Part shown: positions 1 through 6,289 of the stretch, piece after piece
How the letters are laid out: each line of letters begins with the position of its first letter
Position numbering within the stretch: the stretch's first letter is position 1
Origin: Sphingomonadaceae bacterium
GTDB taxonomy: Bacteria > Pseudomonadota > Alphaproteobacteria > Sphingomonadales > Sphingomonadaceae
Direction of reading: 5' to 3'
Assembly: GCA_013821585.1 (NCBI GenBank)
Contig: JACDGO010000080.1
Span: 1 to 8,033 of the forward strand
DNA length: 8,033 bases
Program-made: the position numbers and the translations under genes
The notes under the pieces: model-generated
What the model was told of the DNA's origin: nothing
Databases searched by the model: none
What the model saw: the letters and a program-made list of their open reading frames with translations, nothing else

Positions 1-1076
1 TCGGCATCCAGCCGTTCCAGGCCGATTTCCGGGGCTTCCTGTTTCAGGATCAGCAGCTCGGCGTGCGCCTGTTCGGCAATCGCGACGACAATCGCTGGCA
101 ATATAATTTCGCGGCGTTCTGGCGGCTCGAGAAGGACACCAACACCGGCCTGAACTCGGTGATCGACCGCCCGCGCGACGATTACGTGTTCTTCGCCAAT
201 CTCTATCGCCAGGATTTTCCGGCCACGGGCCTGACCAGCCAGATCTCCGTCACCTACAACCGGAACCGCGAGGCGCACCGCATCCAGGTCGACGACAACG
301 GCTTTCCCGTTCGCCCGGCGCTGCTCGGCGACCTGCGCGGCCGCGAATATGACGCGACCTATGTCGGCTATTCGATGGACGGGCATATCGGCCGCCTCAA
401 CCTGACCGGCAGCGCTTACGGTGTGTTCGGACAGGACCGGAACAGCTTCTTCACCTCGAAGCCGGCGCGCATCCGCGCGTTCTTCGTGGCCGCGGAGCCC
501 TCGATCGACGTTGATTGGGCGCGCTTCCGTCTCTCCGGGCTTTATGCGAGCGGCGACAAGAACCCGTACGACAACACGGAAGGCGGCTTCGACGCGATCT
601 TCGAAAACCCGATCTTCGCGGGCGCGGACACGAGCTACTGGATTCGCCAGACGATCCCTTTCGCCGGCGGCGGCCGCGCGATCGGCATCAACACGAGGAA
701 CGGCATCCTCAATAACCTTCGCTCGTCGAAGGAACAGGGCCAGTCGAACTTCAACAACCCCGGCACGATCCTTGGCGGCGCGGGTTTCGACGCCGACATC
801 ACGCCGAAATTCCGCCTGTCGGGCAATCTCAACCATCTGTGGTTCGCCAACACGTCGAGCCTCCAGGCGTTACGGTCCGAGGGCGGCATCCCGCGCTCGA
901 TCGGCTGGGACGCGAGCCTTGCCGCAATCTACCGGCCGAAAGCGATCCAGAACGTCGTTTTCCGCCTGTCGGGCGCGGTATTCGATCCGTCGGCGGGCTT
1001 CCGCGATCTGTTCACGACCTCGCGGCGTGACGACCGCTTTTATTCCGTGCTGCTCGATGTGATCACGAGCTTTTGA
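1..1076 (+). CDS. Outer-membrane beta-barrel protein, partial (5' end missing), partner of the downstream decahaem cytochrome
   Basis: The reading frame is open from base 3 and continues off the left edge; 357 codons to the TGA at 1074-1076 are visible. The GTG at 63 is an internal valine codon, because the upstream in-frame sequence (GIQPFQADFRGFLFQ) is of the same character. The protein shows many short stretches of alternating polar and hydrophobic or aromatic residues separated by Asp/Asn/Gly-rich turns, with no long hydrophobic helix. It ends in YSVLLDVITSF, a last strand with terminal Phe, the usual recognition signal for outer-membrane barrel assembly. No haem motif is present. Its stop overlaps the start of the multihaem cytochrome gene by one base, implying coupled translation. 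By context it is probably a porin-like sheath or docking partner for that cytochrome, as in porin-cytochrome conduits. It could instead be another outer-membrane transporter; the missing N-terminus prevents a check for a TonB plug. The barrel call is firm, the electron-transfer role is inferred. Confidence 0.75.
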   Translation, partial: GIQPFQADFRGFLFQDQQLGVRLFGNRDDNRWQYNFAAFWRLEKDTNTGLNSVIDRPRDDYVFFANLYRQDFPATGLTSQISVTYNRNREAHRIQVDDNGFPVRPALLGDLRGREYDATYVGYSMDGHIGRLNLTGSAYGVFGQDRNSFFTSKPARIRAFFVAAEPSIDVDWARFRLSGLYASGDKNPYDNTEGGFDAIFENPIFAGADTSYWIRQTIPFAGGGRAIGINTRNGILNNLRSSKEQGQSNFNNPGTILGGAGFDADITPKFRLSGNLNHLWFANTSSLQALRSEGGIPRSIGWDASLAAIYRPKAIQNVVFRLSGAVFDPSAGFRDLFTTSRRDDRFYSVLLDVITSF

Positions 1077-4000
1077 TGCGCTGGTTCGCGATCCTCCTGA
1101 TGTTGATGCTGCCGACGGCCGCGATCCGTGCTTCCGACGGTGAGAAGCCCCAGAACGTGTATTACGCCTTCGCGCCGCCCGCTCCGCCGACGCAGACGCC
1201 GGAGGAGGCCGCCACCAAATCCTCGGGCTGCGTGTCGTGCCATTCCGCTTCTGACGCCGCGTCGATGCATAAAACCGACGCGGTCGTGCTCGGCTGCGCC
1301 GACTGCCACGGCGGCGATGCAAGCGTGACGCTCGCCGACAAAGCGCTGAGGATGGTCGATCCGCGCTACGTCGCCCTGCGCAACCGCGCGCACGTCATGC
1401 CGCGCTACCCCAAGGCATGGAACTGGCCGTCGCCCGCCAACCCGCGCCAAAGCTATGCGCTTCTGAACCGCGAGGCGCCCGAATATATCCGCTTCGTCAA
1501 CCCGTCCGACTATCGCGTCGTGCGTGAGAGCTGCGGCGCGTGCCATATGGAGGTGATCGAGGCTGCCGAGCGATCGCTGATGTCTTCGGGCGCGATGTTC
1601 TGGGGGGGCGCGGCCTACAACAACGGCATCGTGCCGTATAAGAACTACATTTTCGGCGAGGCTTATACCCGCACCGGCGAGCCCGCGCGGGTGGTCTCTC
1701 CCGGCGAGCCGCACGGCACTGTGACGCCCGAGCAGGCGGGGCGCGGCGCGATCCCCGTGCTCTATCCGCTTCCGACGTGGCAGGTGGTGCCGCCCGGCGA
1801 CATCTTCCGCGTGTTCGAGCGCGGCGGGCGCAACATCTCGACGCAGTTCGCCGAGATCGGCCTGCCCAACCCGACCGGAAGCATCCAGCGCCTCGAGGAA
1901 CCCGGCCGCCCCGACCTCAAGCAATCGAACCGCGGCCCCGGCACCGGCCTGCGTGTCGCGATCCCGATCCTCAACATTCACAAGACGCGATTGAACGACC
2001 CGTTCACCTGGTTTCTGGGGACCAACGACCAACCAGGCGACTATCGCTCCTCGGGGTGCGCCGCATGCCATGTCGTCTACGCCAACGACCGCGAGCCGCG
2101 CCATTCAAGCGTCTGGTCGCGCTTCGGCCGCGACGGCCAGACCGCGACGGTCGATCCGACGATCAAGGATCGCCTCGAACCCGCCGAGCCCGACACCCCC
2201 GGCGCCCATGCGAGCGACGTGTTCGTCCACGGCAATCCGGCGCGTGAGCCCGGCATGCGCGAGCGCGGCCATCCGATCGAGCACGCCTTCACCCGCGCGA
2301 TCCCGACCAGCCAGTGCATGAGCTGCCACATGCACCAGCCGAATATCTTTCTGAACTCGTTCCTCGGCTACACGATGTGGGATTACGAGTCCGACGCTCC
2401 GGCGATGTGGCCGAAGCAGCAAAGATATCCGACCGCCGCACTCCGCCGCGAGGTGCTCAACCGCAATCCCGAGATGGCGGCGACGCGCGGGCGCTGGGCC
2501 GACCTCGACTTCCTGAGGAACGTCTACGACCTCAACCCGACGCTGAAGGACACGCAGTTCGCCGACTATCACGGCCACGGCTGGAACTTTCGCGCGATCT
2601 TCAAGCGCGACCGCGAGGGCAATCTGCTCGACGCGGACGGCAAGATCGTGCCTGCCAACGATCCCGAACGCTGGCGGAAAGCCGGCGAGGGCAAGTTCGT
2701 CTCGCCCGGAACGAACCCCGGCAAGGCGGTCCACATGATGGACATCCACGCCGAAAAGGGGATGCAGTGCGCCGACTGCCATTTCGCGCAGGACAGCCAC
2801 GGCAACGGCTTGATCTACACTGAGGTCGCGAATGCGGTCGAGATCGGCTGCAAAGACTGCCACGGCACCGTCGACGCCTATCCGACGCTCCTGACGTCGA
2901 ACCTCGCAGCGCGGCCGCAGGGCACGAACCTGACGCTGATCCGCAACCCCGACGGCCAGCGCCGCTTCGAATGGACCACCGACGACGCGGGGCGCCGCAT
3001 CCTCATCCAGCGCTCCGCGAGCGACCCGAAACTCGAATGGCGCATCCACCTCGTCAAGGATTCGGTCGATCGCTCCAGCCCCGATTTCAACATCAAGTCC
3101 GCGCGCGCCAAGCTGATGGGCGGCAGCGAGACGATGAACTGGGGGCCGGGAATTCCCGCGTCGGCGCGTGCGCACGGCGACGACAAGATGACATGCTACA
3201 CCTGCCATCTGTCGTGGACGACCTCGTGCGGCGGCTGCCATTTGCCGATCGAGGCGAACTGGAAGACGACCAGCCATAAATATGCGGGCGAGGAGACGCG
3301 CAACTGGGCGTCCTACAACCCGCAGGTCGCGCGCGACGACATGTTCCAACTGGGCCGCCACCAGACGACCAAGGGCAACATCATCGCGCCGGTCCGATCG
3401 ACCTCGGCGCTCGTCCTGTCCTCGACCAACCTCAACCGGGAGCGCATTTACGTCCAGCAGCCGCCGATCTCGGCGATCGGATTCTCGAGCCAGGCGTTCG
3501 CGCCGCACTTCCCGCACACTGTGCGCACGACCGAGACCAAGACCTGCAGCGACTGCCACCTCTCGGCCGCCGACGACAACAATGCGATCATGTCGCAGCT
3601 GCTGTTGCTTGGCACCAACTTCGTCAATTTCGTCGGGATGAATGCCTGGACCGGGCTCGCCGGCGGGTTCGAGGCGATCCGCGTGACCGAATGGGACGAA
3701 CCGCAGGCGGTGATCGGCTCCTACCTCCAGCGTTTCGCCTATCCCGACTATTACAAGCAGCACCTCGACCACGGCCGCGAGTTGATCGAATGGACGCGTG
3801 GAACCGCGTTCGACAAGCAGCTGTCGGGTGAGACGAACCCGCACGAGACATTCCGCAACGTCGTCCAGGCGACGAAAGATCCGGTCAACTGCCTGCAACT
3901 GCGCGGCGAATATATGTACGTCGCCGAAGGCGCGGGGGGCTTCCGCGTCTATGACGTCGCGTCGATCGGCAACAAGGGCTTCTCCGAACCAATCGTCTCC

Positions 4001-5038
4001 GCGCCCTTCTCGCCGCTCGGCCAGAACACGCATGTCGGGACGACGAACGCGACGTGCATGGCGCTGCCGACCGACCAGCCGATCAACCCTTTGCGCAACA
4101 CGCCCGAGCTGCGCGCGCTCAATCAGGAGCAAGCATTTCATCCGATCTACAACTACGCGGTCGTCACCGACAGCGTGGAAGGGTTGATCCTCGTCGACAT
4201 CACGACGATGGCCGACGGCGAGTTTCGCAACAATTTCCTGAAGCGCGCAGCGACATGGAACCCGGACAATGTGCTCGCGGGCGCGCGCCACGTCACGCTT
4301 GCGGGGCATTTCGCCTATGTCACGACGAAGACCGGATTGGCCGTCGTCGATCTCGACAATCCGCTCCATCCCAAGCTGACCGCCAACATCCCCCTCGCCG
4401 ACGCGCGCGCCTCCGCGCTCCAGTTCCGCTACCTGTGGGTCTCGGACGCGCAAGGGCTCAAACTGTTCGATGTCACCGACCTCGCGCACCCGATCGCGCG
4501 GCCGTCGGGCAACGTCGCGCTCGCCGACGCACAGCGCATCTATCTCGCACGCACCTACGCCTATGTCGCGGGCGGCGGCGAGGGGTTGGTGATCGTGAAC
4601 ATCACCCGGCCGATGGCGCCCGCGATCTATCGCAAGGAAACGTTCGGCGGAAAGATGACCGACGTTCGCGACGTCGTCGTCGGTTCGACCAACGCCTCGC
4701 TGTTCGCCTATGTCGCCGACGGGCGCGCGGGGCTGAAGGTGGTCCAGCTGACGTCGCCGGAGAGCCAGCCCAATTTCTACGGCTTCTCGCCCAGGCCCAT
4801 GCCCGAGCTGATCGCCTGGGCGAAAACGCCCTCACCCGCGCTCGCGCTGTCCAAGGGCCTCGACCGCGATCGCGCTGTCGATGAAACGGGCAACCAGATC
4901 GCCGTTTTCGGCCGCCTCGGCAGCCGTCCCTTCACGCGCAACGAGATGGAAAAACTGTTCCTGACGCGGCGTGGCGTGCCCTACAAGGTCGTGGATACAC
5001 CGAGTATGGCGGATTGGGTGACTTCAGCTACCCGCTGA
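1076..5038 (+). CDS. Exported decahaem c-type cytochrome with C-terminal LVIVD beta-propeller
   Basis: A 1320-residue protein. ATG at 1076 is preferred over the TTG at 1073 because it gives a clean signal peptide (MRWFAILLMLMLPTAAIRA, cleavage near residue 20) and a TGATG overlap with the barrel gene; no strong ribosome-binding site precedes it, so translation is probably coupled. No lipobox cysteine is seen. Ten CxxCH sites begin at residues 52, 74, 153, 328, 414, 565, 592, 707, 718 and 824, which predicts ten covalent haems matured in the periplasm. From about 940 to 1230 there are six LVIVD-like units (near 944, 1025, 1077, 1118, 1160, 1209), e.g. GLVIVNI and GLAVVDL, forming a beta-propeller. 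The only other cysteines are C939 and C994, in or beside the propeller. The last 90 residues are unassigned. It resembles large, poorly characterised multihaem/LVIVD proteins known to me from other bacteria. Likely role: electron transfer at or outside the outer membrane with the barrel partner (inferred). A redox enzyme is an alternative. Its 3' end overlaps the convergent VOC gene by 11 bp. Confidence 0.9.
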   Translation: MRWFAILLMLMLPTAAIRASDGEKPQNVYYAFAPPAPPTQTPEEAATKSSGCVSCHSASDAASMHKTDAVVLGCADCHGGDASVTLADKALRMVDPRYVALRNRAHVMPRYPKAWNWPSPANPRQSYALLNREAPEYIRFVNPSDYRVVRESCGACHMEVIEAAERSLMSSGAMFWGGAAYNNGIVPYKNYIFGEAYTRTGEPARVVSPGEPHGTVTPEQAGRGAIPVLYPLPTWQVVPPGDIFRVFERGGRNISTQFAEIGLPNPTGSIQRLEEPGRPDLKQSNRGPGTGLRVAIPILNIHKTRLNDPFTWFLGTNDQPGDYRSSGCAACHVVYANDREPRHSSVWSRFGRDGQTATVDPTIKDRLEPAEPDTPGAHASDVFVHGNPAREPGMRERGHPIEHAFTRAIPTSQCMSCHMHQPNIFLNSFLGYTMWDYESDAPAMWPKQQRYPTAALRREVLNRNPEMAATRGRWADLDFLRNVYDLNPTLKDTQFADYHGHGWNFRAIFKRDREGNLLDADGKIVPANDPERWRKAGEGKFVSPGTNPGKAVHMMDIHAEKGMQCADCHFAQDSHGNGLIYTEVANAVEIGCKDCHGTVDAYPTLLTSNLAARPQGTNLTLIRNPDGQRRFEWTTDDAGRRILIQRSASDPKLEWRIHLVKDSVDRSSPDFNIKSARAKLMGGSETMNWGPGIPASARAHGDDKMTCYTCHLSWTTSCGGCHLPIEANWKTTSHKYAGEETRNWASYNPQVARDDMFQLGRHQTTKGNIIAPVRSTSALVLSSTNLNRERIYVQQPPISAIGFSSQAFAPHFPHTVRTTETKTCSDCHLSAADDNNAIMSQLLLLGTNFVNFVGMNAWTGLAGGFEAIRVTEWDEPQAVIGSYLQRFAYPDYYKQHLDHGRELIEWTRGTAFDKQLSGETNPHETFRNVVQATKDPVNCLQLRGEYMYVAEGAGGFRVYDVASIGNKGFSEPIVSAPFSPLGQNTHVGTTNATCMALPTDQPINPLRNTPELRALNQEQAFHPIYNYAVVTDSVEGLILVDITTMADGEFRNNFLKRAATWNPDNVLAGARHVTLAGHFAYVTTKTGLAVVDLDNPLHPKLTANIPLADARASALQFRYLWVSDAQGLKLFDVTDLAHPIARPSGNVALADAQRIYLARTYAYVAGGGEGLVIVNITRPMAPAIYRKETFGGKMTDVRDVVVGSTNASLFAYVADGRAGLKVVQLTSPESQPNFYGFSPRPMPELIAWAKTPSPALALSKGLDRDRAVDETGNQIAVFGRLGSRPFTRNEMEKLFLTRRGVPYKVVDTPSMADWVTSATR

Positions 5039-5363
5039 CGCTGACTTCGGCGCCCTCGCTGTCCCTGATCCGCCCGATCTTAGTCCCGAAACGCTCGGTC
5101 GGCGGCGCGGTGAAGGTAAGCCCCAGCTCCTCGCGTCGCACATAAGCATCGTCGAGACCCGTGATGCCCAGCCCGAGCTGGCAAGATCCCGGCGGGTTCG
5201 CGTCCGACGCCGGATGCAGCGCGAGCTTTGTCTCTCCGGTCGCGAATTCGGTCCAGTGCGGCGACTGAAAGCCGAGCGCGAGGCCCAGCGTGTCTCGGTA
5301 GAAGGCCACCGCCACATCCATGTCTGCGACGAACTTGATCGCGTAGGTGAGTTTCGCGTCCAT
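5028..5363 (-). CDS. Glyoxalase/VOC-fold small protein
   Basis: A 111-residue protein with the features of the vicinal oxygen chelate (glyoxalase/bleomycin-resistance) superfamily: an N-terminal strand (KLTYAIKFVADM) followed by the helix signature DVAVAFYRDTLGL, then TEFATGETKLALHP, a second half beginning GLGITGLDDAYVRREELGL, and a C-terminal RIRDSEGAEVSV in place of the usual DPDGN..E ending. One monomer of this size contains two beta-alpha-beta-beta-beta modules and usually dimerises. Of the usual metal ligands, a His (in ALHP) and a late Glu are plausible, but the first position is not His, so metal binding and the reaction are uncertain. ATG at 5363 is chosen over the TTG at 5366 because it gives the TGATG overlap with the upstream phosphoesterase stop. 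It is probably cytoplasmic and co-translated with that gene. The substrate cannot be predicted. Its 3' end overlaps the opposing cytochrome gene by 11 bp. Confidence 0.85.
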   Translation of the reverse strand: MDAKLTYAIKFVADMDVAVAFYRDTLGLALGFQSPHWTEFATGETKLALHPASDANPPGSCQLGLGITGLDDAYVRREELGLTFTAPPTERFGTKIGRIRDSEGAEVSVSG

Positions 5364-6211
5364 CAAACCGGCCTTTCGCTCAGAAGGCTGCGCACCAGCG
5401 GCTGCATCTTTGCGTCGAATTTGGCGAGTACAACATGCGCGTCGGCGGTGTCGAAATGCGTGACGAGCTCACGCCCGTTCCAGCGGTGGATCGCATAGGC
5501 CGGCGGGTCGGCGATGATCATCGGGCGGTCGTCCGGACGTTCGGGGTCGATGGGCGCGAGTTCCAGCGCGATCTGCGGCGCGGTCGAAGGGCAGATCGCG
5601 ATTGTCGTGCGCTCCCATTGACAGGTGATCGGGCGGTGGAGGTGGCCGCAGATGATCGCGACGATCTGCGCCTTTCCCGCGATGCAATTCCGGAATCGCT
5701 CGACCCACGGCTCGCCAGGGTGCGTATTCATCCATTCGATGCCGACCTCGACCGGCGGATGATGCATCACGATCGCGGTCGGCTGATCCACCTTCTCGGC
5801 GAGCCGCGCCCTGAGCCAGCCCGCGCGAACGTCGCAGAACGCGCCGCCGTGCCGCCCTTCCTCGAGCGTGTCGAGCACGAGGAAGCGTAGCCCCTGATGC
5901 TCGAACTCGTACTGGAAGAAGCCGTCGACCGCGCCGCGCTCGGGAAACCAGGCGGCGAAATTGTCGCGAATGTCATGATTGCCGAGGCACGGCCATACAG
6001 GGAAATCGACCTGCTCAAACGCAAGGCGCAACCGGCGGTAGCTCTCTCCGTCGCCACGGTCGACAAGGTCGCCTGTCGCGAGCAGCAGGTCAGGCTTTGG
6101 CGTCATCGCCATCAGATGCTTCAAGACCTGGTCGAGGCGCTTGCGATTGAACTCCGACGGATTGTCGGGCTCGAAACCGAGATGGATGTCGGTGACCTGC
6201 GCGATCAACAT
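5363..6211 (-). CDS. Class III metallophosphoesterase, CpdA/GpdQ-like (putative cyclic-nucleotide or phosphodiester phosphodiesterase)
   Basis: A 282-residue protein, close to the usual length of CpdA and GpdQ enzymes. The full calcineurin-like metallophosphoesterase motif set is in order: TDIH (D8, H10), GDLVDRGD (D48, bridging metal ligand), GNHD (N78, H79), MHHPP (H150/H151) and GHLH (H190, H192). Spacing matches dinuclear class III phosphodiesterases, which hydrolyse cAMP or other phosphodiesters such as glycerophosphodiesters. There is no signal peptide or membrane segment, so it should be cytoplasmic. ATG at 6211 is preceded by GAGGA six bases upstream. Its stop overlaps the VOC gene start by one base, so these two form an operon. 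It lies 67 bp downstream of the FHA-decahaem gene on the same strand, with a hairpin and possible promoter between, so it may be transcribed partly on its own. CpdA is the best guess, but the family is broad and the substrate is not settled by sequence. Confidence 0.9.
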   Translation of the reverse strand: MLIAQVTDIHLGFEPDNPSEFNRKRLDQVLKHLMAMTPKPDLLLATGDLVDRGDGESYRRLRLAFEQVDFPVWPCLGNHDIRDNFAAWFPERGAVDGFFQYEFEHQGLRFLVLDTLEEGRHGGAFCDVRAGWLRARLAEKVDQPTAIVMHHPPVEVGIEWMNTHPGEPWVERFRNCIAGKAQIVAIICGHLHRPITCQWERTTIAICPSTAPQIALELAPIDPERPDDRPMIIADPPAYAIHRWNGRELVTHFDTADAHVVLAKFDAKMQPLVRSLLSERPV

Positions 6212-6217
6212 TGCGAA

Positions 6218-6222
6218 TCCTC
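6218..6222 (-). promoter_or_regulatory. Ribosome-binding site for the metallophosphoesterase
   Basis: On the minus strand GAGGA stands six bases before the ATG at 6211 (GAGGATTCGCAATG). It supports this start and shows that this gene, unlike its TGATG-coupled neighbour, has its own initiation signal. Confidence 0.7.
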
Positions 6223-6245
6223 GCGCCGCGCCCGTGGCGCACCCA

Positions 6246-6265
6246 CTGTATCTATCACATTACAG
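6246..6265. repeat. Short inverted repeat CTGTA-N10-TACAG, possible operator
   Basis: CTGTA at 6246-6250 and TACAG at 6261-6265 are perfect inverted copies separated by ten bases in the 67-bp gap upstream of the phosphoesterase. The 20-bp span fits a dimeric regulator site and overlaps the proposed -10 element. The minus strand within it reads AATGTGAT, like one half of a CRP site, but the other half does not match. A five-base arm can arise by chance, so this is tentative. Confidence 0.25.
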
Positions 6266-6282
6266 GGTAAACGCCGCGTCAA
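6254..6282 (-). promoter_or_regulatory. Possible sigma-70-type promoter for the phosphoesterase-VOC pair
   Basis: On the minus strand TTGACG (6282-6277, five of six matches to TTGACA) is followed after 17 bases by TGTGAT (6259-6254, four of six matches to TATAAT). Transcription would begin near 6247, about 36 bases before the ATG. The -35 box overlaps the stop codon of the upstream cytochrome gene. The -10 is weak, and GC-rich genomes often use looser promoters, so this is a candidate only. Confidence 0.35.
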
Positions 6283-6289
6283 CGGCGTT
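6270..6289 (-). terminator. Hairpin over the 3' end of the FHA-decahaem gene, weak terminator candidate
   Basis: On the minus strand AACGCCG and CGGCGTT form a perfect seven-base-pair stem with a six-base loop (TTGACG) that contains the TGA stop codon. Only a short T run follows (GTTTACCC), so an intrinsic terminator would be inefficient. It may instead protect the 3' end of the message or partly uncouple the cytochrome from the phosphoesterase. Confidence 0.3.

Noticed and set aside
1040..2104. Minus-strand open frame (about 354 codons) opposite the start of the cytochrome
   Set aside because: Same reasoning: it lies opposite well-supported haem-binding sequence, has Arg/Ala/Gly-rich low-information composition and no motif.
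2105..4489. Very long minus-strand open frame (about 794 codons) opposite the large cytochrome
   Set aside because: It is antisense to a protein with ten CxxCH motifs and LVIVD repeats. Its translation is rich in Arg, Val, Asp and Ala with no recognisable domain, as expected of a mirror frame in GC-rich DNA.
4054..4884. Plus-strand overlapping frame (about 276 codons) within the propeller region
   Set aside because: Arg/His/Ala-rich out-of-frame translation of the same strand; the LVIVD frame explains the sequence.
6248..6264. Full CRP (TGTGA-N6-TCACA) operator
   Set aside because: Only the first half matches; the second half has none of the expected bases, so it is kept only as a half-site remark.
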